Shown here: positions 8,937-17,184 of the stretch, piece after piece | How positions within the stretch are numbered: the first letter of the stretch is position 1 | Layout of the letters: each line of letters starts with the position of its first letter | From: Vulcanimicrobiota bacterium | Lineage (GTDB): Bacteria > Pseudomonadota > Gammaproteobacteria > Xanthomonadales > Rhodanobacteraceae | Direction: 5' to 3' | DNA: 40,800 bases | Assembly (NCBI GenBank): GCA_903970555.1 | Contig: CAJCJD010000066.1 | Location: 1-40,800, forward strand | Notes under the pieces: generated by a model | The model's database searches: none | What the model saw: only the letters and a program-made list of their open reading frames with translations | What the model was told of the DNA's origin: nothing | Made by a program: the position numbers and the translations under genes

Positions 8937-9923
8937 TCACTGTTTTGGATGCTCTGCGCGTACATAGTCGCGCAACCACACCAGCGCGGGACGCTCGCTG
9001 CCATCTTTGCGAATCAGATTCGCCCCCTGCTCCTGGCGCCACAAGCCTGGGCGAAACCCCCACAAGGTGATGCCTTTCACCGCAGGATCATCCCAAAACA
9101 ACGGGAACACACGCTGGTATTCGCGCAGCTGCTTGGCATCGTCACGACCGTCGATGTCCATCTCGGTGATGTAGATCGGCAAGCCGGTGGCGGCCAGCGT
9201 GTCGAGGTCCGTGCGCAATGTAGTCGCAGGTACGCCGTGCGTTTCGAAGGCATGAGCCTGCACACCGATGCCGTCGATCAGGTGTTCGTGCTGCAACAGT
9301 TCGATGATCGAACGATAGCGCGCCGTGTCCTTGGGCGTGTTGATGATGCTGTAATCATTAATCAGCAGTTTGGCGCGCGGAAAGCGCGTGCGCGCCATGC
9401 GAAAAGCAGTAAGCACCCAGTCCCAACCGGTTGTACCCTTTCCACCCAGCGCCTGTAGGTAGTTGCCACCATCCTTGTAGTGCGTACTGGGCGGATGATG
9501 CAGCGATTCGTTCACCACCTCGACGAAATCCGCATCGGGATAACGCGCCGCGGCGGCGTCCATCCATTTCTCGATTTCTTTACGCTGCTCGTCTGGCGGC
9601 AGGTGCAGCATCCATGTTGGCTGCTGTCGACCCCATACCAGTACGTGCAGATGAAACAGGATGCCGTGTGTCTTGGCAAAGTGGTACGCATCGTCCAAGG
9701 CCGTCCAGTCGAACTGGCCACGCACCGCCTCCACGCTGCCCCATTTGCCAGCGTTTTCCGGTGTGAGTTTGTTCCAGTAATTGGCGAAATCCTGTGCCTG
9801 CTTGGCACTGTACGTACTGCCCAGGAACTTCGGCTGGCCTGCAGCCAGCGGCCCTTGCTGCGCATGAAGCGCGAACGGCAACAGCAATAACAGGCCCGAC
9901 AACTTGATGATGGTCTTGCGCAT
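8937..9923 (-). CDS. xynA: Endo-1,4-beta-xylanase, GH10
   Basis: Retaining glycoside hydrolase that cuts the beta-1,4-xylan backbone; 328 residues with a signal peptide (IIKLSGLLLLLPFALHAQ), so exported. The GH10 TIM barrel is complete: NKLTPENAGKWG (substrate-binding Asn/Glu/Lys region), HLHVLVWGRQQPTW, the acid/base Glu139 in FVEVVNES, the LLINDYS strand, VQAHAF, and the nucleophile Glu254 in IYITEMDID; the C-terminal GITLWGF Trp block is present. No carbohydrate-binding module is attached, so oligosaccharides or soluble xylan may be the main substrate. Start chosen at MRKTI, preceded by GGGGGGAT; 18 upstream codons are discarded. It is divergent from the symporter, with two xyl-boxes between them. 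Confidence 0.95.
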   Translation of the reverse strand: MRKTIIKLSGLLLLLPFALHAQQGPLAAGQPKFLGSTYSAKQAQDFANYWNKLTPENAGKWGSVEAVRGQFDWTALDDAYHFAKTHGILFHLHVLVWGRQQPTWMLHLPPDEQRKEIEKWMDAAAARYPDADFVEVVNESLHHPPSTHYKDGGNYLQALGGKGTTGWDWVLTAFRMARTRFPRAKLLINDYSIINTPKDTARYRSIIELLQHEHLIDGIGVQAHAFETHGVPATTLRTDLDTLAATGLPIYITEMDIDGRDDAKQLREYQRVFPLFWDDPAVKGITLWGFRPGLWRQEQGANLIRKDGSERPALVWLRDYVRAEHPKQ

Positions 9924-9984
9924 GATCCCCCCGAGAGATGAATCCATCGTCCAGCGACAGCAAACGTGCCGCACCACAGATTTA

Positions 9985-9998
9985 TGGTAGCGCTACCA
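9985..9998. promoter_or_regulatory. xyl-box operator, perfect palindrome
   Basis: TGGTAGCGCTACCA is a perfect 14-base palindrome containing the xyl-box core. It lies 61 bases upstream of the xylanase start codon. Confidence 0.8.
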
Positions 9999-10122
9999 AT
10001 CATTGCAGGAACGCTGGTCAAAGTCATATGCACTGCAGCAACTGTCGCGCCATTCTTGGTCTCCTTCAGGCGTTGCCCCTGGCACAAGACAAATTGCTGC
10101 CATGCAGCGTGTCGAGCAGGAT

Positions 10123-10136
10123 TGTTAGCGCTACCT
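10123..10136. promoter_or_regulatory. xyl-box operator upstream of the symporter
   Basis: On the minus strand AGGTAGCGCTAACA, one base from the xyl-box TGGTAGCGCTAACA. It lies 143 bases before the symporter start. Confidence 0.72.
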
Positions 10137-10279
10137 TTCCGGTGTTCCGCCCGAATCAGCTGCCGCAATGGCTGGCGAAGTTCGTGGCCCGGGACGGCGG
10201 GCCAAATGGTTCCGCAGTGGGGCAGACATCCAACGCCGCGCATCCGTGCGGCCGGTATCCAACAGGCACATCGGCGCGC

Positions 10280-11764
10280 ATGAGCAACGACAATCCGCAA
10301 GCACTCTCCGTGATGGAGAAGATCGGCTACAGCCTCGGCGACCTTGCTGCCAACTTGATCTTCCAGACGCTGGTGAGCTTTCTCGCCTTCTTTTACACGG
10401 ACGTGTACCGCATCCCTGCCGAAACGGCGGCCACGGTGATTTTTTCGGTTGGCCTGCTAGGCGCCTTTGTGTTCACTCCGGTGATGGGACTGGTCGCCGA
10501 TCGCACACACACGCGCTGGGGTAAGTTCAGGCCATGGCTGTTGTGGACGGCGATCCCATTTGGCGTATTCGCGTTGCTCGCCTTCAGCACGCCAAACTTC
10601 AGCGAGCACGGCAAGGTGGCGTATGCGCTTGCCAGTTATACGCTGCTGATGGGCATCTACATCGCCAACAATCTGCCCTATTCCGCGTTAAGCGGCGTGC
10701 TCACCGGCAACATGGATCAACGCAATAGTCTTTCGTCATACCGCTTCGTGGCGGTGATGATTGCGCAGTTCATCATCCAGGTGCTGTTGTTGCCGCTGGT
10801 GCTGATCCTTGGTCATGGCGACAAGGCAAAAGGTTTCGAGCACGTCATGGCGTTGTTTGCGGTGGTGGGCACGGTTTTTTTCCTGATTACCTTTTTCACC
10901 ACGCGTGAGCGCGTCGTATCGATGGCGGCACAAGGCTCCAGCATTCGGCAAGATCTCACTGACCTCGCCGCCAATCGCCCATGGCAGATCATGCTGACGT
11001 TGACCGTGCTGGTGTTCGTCACGCTGGCGTTGAAGGGCGGCATGTATGTGTACTACTTCAAGTATTACCTGGACGGCGACGACCTGGCGCGCTTCCTCGA
11101 AAACATCGGCTTCAACCACTTCATTGCCGGCTTGAATGCGTTGTTGGTGAGCGTGGGACTCACAGGCTTTCAGTGGCCCAAGGATGCACCCACGTCGGCT
11201 TTCAGCCTGTTCAGCGCAGGCGGCATCATCTGCATGATCATCGGAATCGGTTTTTCGCGCCGACTGGCCGAGCGCTACGGCAAACGTGACGTATTCGGCG
11301 GTGCGTTGCTGCTTTCCACCATGTGTCTGCTGGCCTTTGCGCTGTATTCGCCGCAGTCGGTGGGCTTGGTGATTCTCTCCTACATGCTGCACGGGTTTTT
11401 CTACGGCATCACGACGCCGCTGTTATGGGCCATGGTGGCGGATGTGGCCGACTACTCGGAGTGGAAAAACCACCGCCGTGCCACGGCCATCGTGTTCTCC
11501 GCGATCCTGTGCGGTTTGAAGGCCGGCTTGTCGATCGGTGGTGCGCTAGTGGCGCAGATTCTCTCCACCTACGGGTACGCGCCGGAGCAAGCCGTGCAAT
11601 CAGCGGCGACGGTACACGGCATCAAACTGGCAGTGAGCGTGTATTGCTCCATTCCTTTCCTGCTCGGCGTGGCCTTGTTGTTCCTCTACAAGATCGACAA
11701 GCGCGCCGAGACACACATCGAGCAAGAACTGGCCGCGCGCCGCGTGCAAGCCGCTGCAGCCTGA
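10280..11764 (+). CDS. GPH-family xyloside/oligosaccharide:cation symporter
   Basis: Inner-membrane secondary transporter of the glycoside-pentoside-hexuronide family (XynP/YicJ/MelB type), 494 residues, 12 predicted segments. Family marks: EKIGYSLGDLAANLIFQ at the N-terminus, the FTPVMGLVADRTHTRWGKFRPWLLW loop-2 signature (quoted in parts: DRTHTRWGKFRPW), LPYSALSGVLTGN after TM4, and the late ATPLLW-like segment ITTPLLWAMVADVADYSEWK. I start at MSNDNP (10280) because the family begins just before EKIGY; 114 upstream codons are intergenic. The ribosome binding site is weak (AGG about 14 bases away). The neighbouring xylanase and GH43 suggest import of xylo-oligosaccharides that GH43 then cleaves inside the cell. 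Confidence 0.88.
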   Translation: MSNDNPQALSVMEKIGYSLGDLAANLIFQTLVSFLAFFYTDVYRIPAETAATVIFSVGLLGAFVFTPVMGLVADRTHTRWGKFRPWLLWTAIPFGVFALLAFSTPNFSEHGKVAYALASYTLLMGIYIANNLPYSALSGVLTGNMDQRNSLSSYRFVAVMIAQFIIQVLLLPLVLILGHGDKAKGFEHVMALFAVVGTVFFLITFFTTRERVVSMAAQGSSIRQDLTDLAANRPWQIMLTLTVLVFVTLALKGGMYVYYFKYYLDGDDLARFLENIGFNHFIAGLNALLVSVGLTGFQWPKDAPTSAFSLFSAGGIICMIIGIGFSRRLAERYGKRDVFGGALLLSTMCLLAFALYSPQSVGLVILSYMLHGFFYGITTPLLWAMVADVADYSEWKNHRRATAIVFSAILCGLKAGLSIGGALVAQILSTYGYAPEQAVQSAATVHGIKLAVSVYCSIPFLLGVALLFLYKIDKRAETHIEQELAARRVQAAAA

Positions 11765-11791
11765 ACTTTCAACCATCGACGAATAGCCGAT

Positions 11792-12808
11792 ATGTCCGAC
11801 GATCTTAGTCCCGCCGAACTCGACCACTTCCGGCAACGCGCCATCTCGCAGCCACTGGTGACGCACATCTACACGGCCGATCCTTCTGCGCACATCTTCG
11901 AAGGCAAGGTCTACATTTATCCCTCACACGACGTCGATGGTGGCGTGCCCTTCGACGACTTGGGTGGCCATTTCTGCATGGAGGACTACCACGTCTTCCG
12001 ACAAGACACGCCGACGAGTGCCGCGGTGGACTGCGGCGTAGCTCTGCACATCAAGGATGTGCCATGGGCGGAAAAACAGATGTGGGCGCCGGATGCAGCC
12101 TATAAAAATGGCAAGTACTACTTGTACTTTCCGGCTAAATGCGCCGACGGCCTGTTCCAGATCGGCGTAGCGCTGGGCAACCGGCCCGAAGGTCCGTTCA
12201 AGGCCGAGCCGGAAGCGATTGAGGGTAGCTATTCCATCGATCCTGCCGTGTTACGCGATGAAGATGGCACGCATTACATGGCATTCGGCGGTCTGTGGGG
12301 TGGCCAGTTGCAGAGTTATCGCGACAACATCTACGCGCAAACGAACGCGGAACCGGCGGATGACGAACCCGCGCTCGGCCCGCGCATCGCCAGACTCACC
12401 GACGACATGAAGCAGTTCGCCGAGCCGCCGCGCGAAATCGTGATCCTCGACGAGCATCGCCAACCGTTGCGTGCCGGCGACCACGCACGTCGCTATTTCG
12501 AAGGGCCGTGGTTACACAAGTATCGTGGCAAGTACTACCTGTCGTATTCCACCGGCAACACTCATCTGCTCTGCTACGCGACCGCCGACAACGTGTATGG
12601 TCCATACACATGGCGAGGCGTCATCCTCACACCGGTGGTGGGCTGGACCACGCACCATTCCATCGTGGCGTTCGATGGCAAGTGGTGGCTGTACTACCAC
12701 GACTCGCTGCTTTCCGATGGCGTCACTCATCTGCGCTCGATGAAGGTCACCGAGCTGCGCTACGACGAGGACGGCCGCATTCTCACGCGGCACCCTTATG
12801 GCAAGTAA
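11792..12808 (+). CDS. GH43 glycosidase (beta-xylosidase / arabinofuranosidase)
   Basis: Inverting five-bladed propeller hydrolase, 338 residues, without signal peptide, so cytoplasmic. The three GH43 carboxylates are visible: Asp30 in YTADPSAHIFEG (general base), Asp150 in SYSIDPAVLRDEDG (pKa modulator) and Glu237 in RRYFEGPWLHK (acid). The opening TADPSAHIFEGKVYIYPSHD resembles GH43 subfamily 1. Likely action is release of xylose or arabinose from imported xylo-oligosaccharides, the step after the upstream symporter (27-base gap). Exact specificity cannot be read from the sequence. Its last 11 bases overlap the epimerase start, pointing to translational coupling. Confidence 0.9.
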   Translation: MSDDLSPAELDHFRQRAISQPLVTHIYTADPSAHIFEGKVYIYPSHDVDGGVPFDDLGGHFCMEDYHVFRQDTPTSAAVDCGVALHIKDVPWAEKQMWAPDAAYKNGKYYLYFPAKCADGLFQIGVALGNRPEGPFKAEPEAIEGSYSIDPAVLRDEDGTHYMAFGGLWGGQLQSYRDNIYAQTNAEPADDEPALGPRIARLTDDMKQFAEPPREIVILDEHRQPLRAGDHARRYFEGPWLHKYRGKYYLSYSTGNTHLLCYATADNVYGPYTWRGVILTPVVGWTTHHSIVAFDGKWWLYYHDSLLSDGVTHLRSMKVTELRYDEDGRILTRHPYGK

Positions 12809-13655
12809 CGTGACACTCGATGTCGCGCAACAACCGCTGCCGCCTGGTGAGTTGATCCACATCGGTAACGACGCGCTGGCGGTGGCCATCGCTCCGCATG
12901 CCGGTGGACGCATCGCGCAAATCATCTGCGAAGGCGTCCCATGGCTGGCCAGCTACAGCGAAGCAAGCGCTGCCGCAATCGCTTGGGGCAGTTATCCCAT
13001 GTTGCCGTGGGCCGGGCGTATCCGTCGTGGGTGCTTCCGCTTCGACGGACAGACTTACCAGTTACCGATCAATCTGGGTACCCATGCCATCCACGGCGTC
13101 GGCTTCGCGTTGGCATGGCAAGTAGCGACGCACACCGCGACGCACGTCGAATTGACGCTTGCGCTGCCCACTGACGAGCGCTGGCCCTTCGGAGGCACCG
13201 CACTCCAGCGCATCACCATGGAAGGCCGTACGCTTCGTCTAGAACTTGCCATCACCGCTGGCGCGCAAGCGATGCCAAAACCCGTGCTTGGCTGGCATCC
13301 ATGGTTTCCCAAGCCCGACGCCATCGACTTCCAGCCCGACGCGGCCTATCCCCGTGATGCCGAAGGTATCGCCGTGCGCCCATTGCAACCGCCGCCACCT
13401 GGCCCATGGGACGACTGTTTCATCAACACGCGCCCAGTGTCATTGCACCGCGCGGGACAAACGCTGCGTCTGACGTCTGACTGTGATCACTGGGTGGTTT
13501 ACGACGAACCGGCACAAACCACCTGTGTAGAACCACAAAGCGGGCCGCCCGACGCCTTCAATCTCGAGCCGGCCATCCTCGCACCAGGCACGACAGCGTC
13601 GGCTTGGTTCACGCTGGAATGGTTGGCATTCGATGCTAAAGCGAAAAGACCATGA
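12798..13655 (+). CDS. galM: Aldose 1-epimerase (mutarotase)
   Basis: Interconverts the alpha and beta anomers of free sugars so that the isomerase gets its preferred form; cytosolic, 285 residues. Galactose mutarotase-like features: substrate-binding HAIHGVG (His96, His99), the catalytic His167 in LGWHPWF, and the catalytic-base Glu245 in TTCVEPQSGPPDAFN. It starts inside the GH43 gene, 11 bases before its end, so translation is coupled. In this context D-xylose is the probable sugar rather than galactose, and the symbol is used by family only. Its stop codon lies in the first unit of a 35-base tandem duplication. Confidence 0.85.
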   Translation: MASNVTLDVAQQPLPPGELIHIGNDALAVAIAPHAGGRIAQIICEGVPWLASYSEASAAAIAWGSYPMLPWAGRIRRGCFRFDGQTYQLPINLGTHAIHGVGFALAWQVATHTATHVELTLALPTDERWPFGGTALQRITMEGRTLRLELAITAGAQAMPKPVLGWHPWFPKPDAIDFQPDAAYPRDAEGIAVRPLQPPPPGPWDDCFINTRPVSLHRAGQTLRLTSDCDHWVVYDEPAQTTCVEPQSGPPDAFNLEPAILAPGTTASAWFTLEWLAFDAKAKRP

Positions 13656-13691
13656 AGTTGGCATTCGATGCTAAAGCGAAAAGACCATGAA
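13622..13691. repeat. 35-bp perfect tandem duplication at the galM 3' end
   Basis: Positions 13622-13656 and 13657-13691 are identical, head to tail. The first unit contains the last 11 codons and stop of the epimerase; the second lies in the leader of the aquaglyceroporin and would re-encode the same tail. Perfect identity implies a recent slippage event. The ATGAAGGAG at the end of the second unit supplies a Shine-Dalgarno-like sequence. Confidence 0.95.
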
Positions 13692-13752
13692 GGAGTCAGG
13701 CGACGCGCATTCCACAGACATTCGTCGTCCGATGCATAGCGGAACTGCAGCG

Positions 13753-14586
13753 ATGAGCCGCCAAAACATGGGCGAGCTGATTTCCGAGGCCGTGGCCACC
13801 TTCATCATCATCGGTCTTGGCAACTCCGCCGCCTGCATGTCCGTACTCTATGATCCAAGTCCGTATGCAAATGCCTACTGGGGCATTTGCATCACATGGG
13901 GCCTGGCAGTGACGATCGCGATTTACGTGACCGGATCGGTGTCCGGCACGCATGCCAATCCCGCCGTGACGTTGGCGTTGGCCATGTTCCGCGGTTTCCC
14001 GTGGAAGAAAGTGATTCCCTACAGCATTGCACAGGTGGTTGGCGCGTTCATCGGTGCAGCCATCGTGTACGTGCTGTTTGCGCCAGTGATCGATCACTAC
14101 AACCAAGCACATCACTTTACTCGCGAGGCCGGCGGCGCCGCGGATGTGTTCTTCACGCATCCTGGGTTGGTCATTACGCCGATGCACGCGTTGCTCGACC
14201 AGGTCATTCTCACCGCATTTCTCTTGTTCGGCATCTTCGCGATCACCGAGCAGCACAACGAAATGGCGCCGGGTGCCAATTCAGGCGCGCTGGTCATTGG
14301 TTTGTTAGTGGCGACCATCGGCGCGTCGATGGGATACCTGGAAGCCTGGGCCATCAATCCTGCGCGCGATTTCGGGCCGCGCTTATTCGCTTATTTCGCT
14401 GGCTGGGGCTCTTCCGCGCTGCCGGCACCTCACGACTATTGGTGGATTCCCATCGTCGGTCCGTTGATGGGTGGCATCGTCGGCGCCGCAGCCTATCAAT
14501 GGCTGATCTATCCTTTCCTACCGGCGCGTCAGCGTGCACTACAACTGCCCATGCCCGAAAAAGTCACGGCCGATTCCACCCCTTGA
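13753..14586 (+). CDS. Aquaglyceroporin (MIP family), xylan-locus paralogue
   Basis: Inner-membrane channel for glycerol or small polyols, 277 residues. Both pore loops are intact: Asn69-Pro70-Ala71 in GTHANPAVTLA and Asn202-Pro203-Ala204 followed by Arg205-Asp206 in INPARDFGPR; the Asp after Arg is the GlpF-type (glycerol-conducting) mark. I choose ATG 13753 (MSRQNMGELI) because the second copy in this window starts with the same residues after a clear ribosome binding site; longer frames start at 13687 or 13732. It differs from the glp-operon copy (21938-22780) at about 23 of the first 260 residues, though many codons differ. Why a xylan operon ends with a glycerol channel is unclear; polyol movement is possible. 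Confidence 0.88.
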   Translation: MSRQNMGELISEAVATFIIIGLGNSAACMSVLYDPSPYANAYWGICITWGLAVTIAIYVTGSVSGTHANPAVTLALAMFRGFPWKKVIPYSIAQVVGAFIGAAIVYVLFAPVIDHYNQAHHFTREAGGAADVFFTHPGLVITPMHALLDQVILTAFLLFGIFAITEQHNEMAPGANSGALVIGLLVATIGASMGYLEAWAINPARDFGPRLFAYFAGWGSSALPAPHDYWWIPIVGPLMGGIVGAAAYQWLIYPFLPARQRALQLPMPEKVTADSTP

Positions 14587-14755
14587 ATGTGCCGATGACC
14601 TGAGCGCAGGGTTACCCATACAACGCAACGAGCCGCGATTTCTCTCTTCGCAACTTCTGCCTGAGCATTTCACCGATTTGTAGCGGCATCGCGTGTACTT
14701 TGGTCGAAAGAAGGCAATATCTTTGGGTTAGATGCCGACTACTGAGGAGAGCGAC

Positions 14756-15157
14756 ATGAAAACGACTCGAATCATCGCCAGCACCGTGCTGGCCCTTGCC
14801 GGCGCCCTGGTGCTCCAACCCGCACAGGCGCAGCAGACGGGAACTCATCGCACGGAACTTCAGCGCCACGACCTCAGCATCCCTGGATGGGAGACCGTGC
14901 AAGTGCGCGTCGACTTCGACCCAGGAAAAGGTGTCCCGAATCACACGCATCCCGGTGAAGAGATCGTCTACGTTCTTGCCGGCACGCTAGAGTATCGACT
15001 CGAAGGCAAGCCTCCCGTAACGCTCAAGGCAGGCGATGTTTTCTTTGTCCCCAAAGGTGTCGTTCACAGCGCGAAGAATATTGGCAGCGACAATGCATCC
15101 GAGCTCTCGACGTATGTCGTCGAAAAAGGGAAGCCGCTGGTCCAAGTGGTCAAGTAA
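14756..15157 (+). CDS. Secreted cupin-domain protein
   Basis: Small periplasmic protein of 133 residues with a signal peptide (MKTTRIIASTVLALAGALVL, cleavage near AQAQ) and one cupin barrel. Cupin motif 1 is NHTHPGEEIVYVLAG, with two His and a Glu able to bind metal; motif 2 is GDVFFVPKGVVHSAKN with a third His. The ATG follows GAGGAG by 7 bases; eight upstream codons are discarded. Substrate unknown: such cupins bind or isomerise small organic molecules. It lies between the xylan cluster and the sugar-oxidation genes and could belong to either. Confidence 0.8.
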   Translation: MKTTRIIASTVLALAGALVLQPAQAQQTGTHRTELQRHDLSIPGWETVQVRVDFDPGKGVPNHTHPGEEIVYVLAGTLEYRLEGKPPVTLKAGDVFFVPKGVVHSAKNIGSDNASELSTYVVEKGKPLVQVVK

Positions 15158-15225
15158 GAATCTGTAATCGCAACCCACTGCGACGGAGGATAGAGGCATT
15201 GCCCTAGCCGCCGTCGCCGAACAAC

Positions 15226-15978
15226 TTAAAGCTGTCGCAGCTTGATGTTTCTAAACCAGATACGAATCGGCAGCTCGCCTTTGTCCTCGGTACCCTGGAG
15301 GGAAATATGTCCGGTACGGAAGGTGCCGAAATCGGGCCACTGAGCAAACTTGGTGTGTGCAACCAGCTTCCGCCAATCGTCATTCCAAAAATAAGTGTCG
15401 ATCACCTTGTGACCGTTCTGGAAAAACTGGATGTGGCCGTGATCGGCAATGATTTCAAACTGATTCCAGTTCCCCGCCTCATGCACGCGCTCGACATCCG
15501 ATGAAATGAGGTCGAAGAGATCGCCAGATCGCTCGTACAAAACCTGGCTGTCCGGCTTTGTGCAGACCAGATCGGCAATCTGCATTTCCGGACCGGTTTC
15601 ATAAGTTTCTGCATATTTCGTTGATTCGTGCACGTAGAACATGACTCCGCTGTCTGCACACGGCGTCATCTTCCATTCCAGCTTCAGGTCGAAATTGCTG
15701 TATTCGGCGTCGGTGACCAGATCGGCGAAATCCTTTTCGTCACCCGTACGCGAGCGCTCGAGCATGATCGCGCCGTTGTCGACGTTCCAGTCCTTGGCCG
15801 GCCCTTTCTGCAGGTATGAGTGCCAGCCATCGAGATTTTTGCCGTTGAACAACAACTGCCAGCCGGTCGCCTTTTCCTGGGCACTCAAGGTGTTGGCCTC
15901 CTGTGCCTGGACCATGCATGGCGCAAGACATGCGATGGAAGCGAAAATCAGATTGCGTACAGTCACATGCTTGAACAT
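15226..15978 (-). CDS. Secreted DUF1080 protein (3-keto-glycoside hydrolase family)
   Basis: Exported 250-residue protein with signal peptide (NLIFASIACLAPCMVQAQ) and a single DUF1080 concanavalin-like domain: WQLLFNGKNLDGWHSY at the start, the WNVDNGAIM strand, YSNFDLKLEWKM, ADSGVMFYVHES, an EMQI segment and HISLQGTEDKGELPIRIWFRNIKLRQL at the end. Family members studied elsewhere hydrolyse 3-keto-glycosides, products of periplasmic sugar 3-dehydrogenases. The divergent genes at 16403-20302 encode a GMC dehydrogenase complex, which makes this role attractive here. Direct proof of substrate is absent. Starts at MFKHV; the ATG stands at a typical distance before the signal peptide. Confidence 0.82.
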   Translation of the reverse strand: MFKHVTVRNLIFASIACLAPCMVQAQEANTLSAQEKATGWQLLFNGKNLDGWHSYLQKGPAKDWNVDNGAIMLERSRTGDEKDFADLVTDAEYSNFDLKLEWKMTPCADSGVMFYVHESTKYAETYETGPEMQIADLVCTKPDSQVLYERSGDLFDLISSDVERVHEAGNWNQFEIIADHGHIQFFQNGHKVIDTYFWNDDWRKLVAHTKFAQWPDFGTFRTGHISLQGTEDKGELPIRIWFRNIKLRQL

Positions 15979-16402
15979 GATGCATTCACCGTAGAAGAAG
16001 ACGTTCCGAATGCGGTATGCCGCCTTAAGGCAACATGCCGCACGACTAGAGGTATTCGGTCGCCGATCAGACTCCCAGATCGAAGCCGACGTCTACGAAT
16101 ACTGGGCACCCAAGCGCGCCGTAATCGCTGACATCCTAGTTTAGATGCATCTTGCTCATTTACCGGCGCGCACACTTAGCCCGTAACATCCGGCGCTATG
16201 ACATACAGCCTCCACTAGCAAACGAATTCCTCACTTATTCCAAGCAAAAAGAGAATAGAGTCGCAAACCACGCACAATGCCCTCTCGATCGTCGAGATTA
16301 GCTGTCCCTGCTTGAATCGCTGGATGCCTCGCGGCCGGCTATCAGCTCCGGGAGAAATCCAGGTCTCACCCACCGGTGTCTTACGACAATGCGAGGGGTA
16401 CC
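15979..16402. other. Divergent control region, DUF1080 / dehydrogenase genes
   Basis: The 424 bases between the divergent genes hold no gene I can support. One short inverted repeat, TCTCGA-TCG-TCGAGA at 16283-16297, lies about 106 bases before the dehydrogenase small-subunit start and could be a regulator site; evidence is weak. Confidence 0.4.
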
Positions 16403-17182
16403 ATGGATAAGCCAGTTCCTGGTCGTCGTCACTTCCTGATCACTAGCGCTGTCGTGGCGGGCACCGGCCTAGCGGGCGCTATCGGCGCCACGGTGCGCGA
16501 TGGAGAGCTTGGAGCGCCACCGCGCACTTATAAGGGGGGCGTCCCATGGACCGAGGGTCAGGCGGATGCACCGCCAGGCGTTTCAGGCGATGACTTTAAG
16601 TTCTTCACTCCTGCCGAACGAGTGTTCATCGAGGCCGCGGTCAGCCGCCTTATTCCAAACGACGAAGTAGGGCCCGGGGCCGTTGAAGCCAACGTGCCCT
16701 TTTTTATAGATCGGCAACTGGCGGGACCGTACGGCCGCGGCGATCACTATTACTTGGGTGGACCATGGCCTAAGGGCACGCCCGAGCAAGGTTATCAGAG
16801 CCGTTTTTCGCCGGCGCAGCTGTATCGCGCAGCCATTGCGGCGATCGACAAATATACACACGCGAACTTCAACGGTGCGGACTTTGCGAATCTTTCTGAT
16901 GATGATCGCGACAAGTTGTTGAAGAGCATGGAGAGCGGCGCCATCCAGCTAGAAGACGGCGTTGATGCCAAGACTTTTTTCGCCATGCTGTTGCAGAACA
17001 CCAAGGAAGGTTATTTCTCCGATCCCATTTACGGCGGCAACAAGGACATGGCCGCATGGAAAATGATTGGGTTCCCAGGTGCGCATTACGACTACCGGGA
17101 ATGGGTGACTCGCCACGGTGAAGCGGTGCCCTTCCCGCCCGTGGGGTTCAAAGGTCGTCCTGGCTGGAACGGGGAGGGTTGA
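16403..17182 (+). CDS. Dehydrogenase small subunit, gluconate 2-dehydrogenase subunit 3 family
   Basis: Small subunit of a membrane flavoprotein dehydrogenase, 259 residues. It carries a twin-arginine signal (GRRHFLITSAVVAGTGLAG), the route by which the folded flavoprotein partner is exported with it. The body has the family's helical features: FFTPAERVFIEAAVSRLIPND, GPGAVEANVPFFIDRQL and an aromatic tail (MIGFPGAHYDYREW). Start ATG 16403 is preceded by GAGGGG at 5 bases; a GTG nine codons upstream is less likely. It overlaps the neighbouring frame end: its stop lies just before the GMC start at 17185. Family members pair with gluconate, 2-ketogluconate, glucose, fructose or glucoside-3 dehydrogenases. 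Confidence 0.88.
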   Translation: MDKPVPGRRHFLITSAVVAGTGLAGAIGATVRDGELGAPPRTYKGGVPWTEGQADAPPGVSGDDFKFFTPAERVFIEAAVSRLIPNDEVGPGAVEANVPFFIDRQLAGPYGRGDHYYLGGPWPKGTPEQGYQSRFSPAQLYRAAIAAIDKYTHANFNGADFANLSDDDRDKLLKSMESGAIQLEDGVDAKTFFAMLLQNTKEGYFSDPIYGGNKDMAAWKMIGFPGAHYDYREWVTRHGEAVPFPPVGFKGRPGWNGEG

Positions 17183-17184
17183 AT

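Larger units (their letters stand above)
9924..10279. other. Divergent control region between xylanase and symporter
   Basis: The 356-base gap contains two strong xyl-boxes (9985-9998 and 10123-10136) whose centres are 138 bases apart, a spacing that would allow looping by a tetrameric LacI protein. I see no gene in it; the frame that continues upstream of the symporter start has no export or family signal. Confidence 0.6.

Noticed and set aside
9938-10279. Long N-terminal extension of the GPH symporter
   Set aside because: It crosses two operators, has Cys- and Arg-rich random-looking text, and the family starts near MSNDNP.
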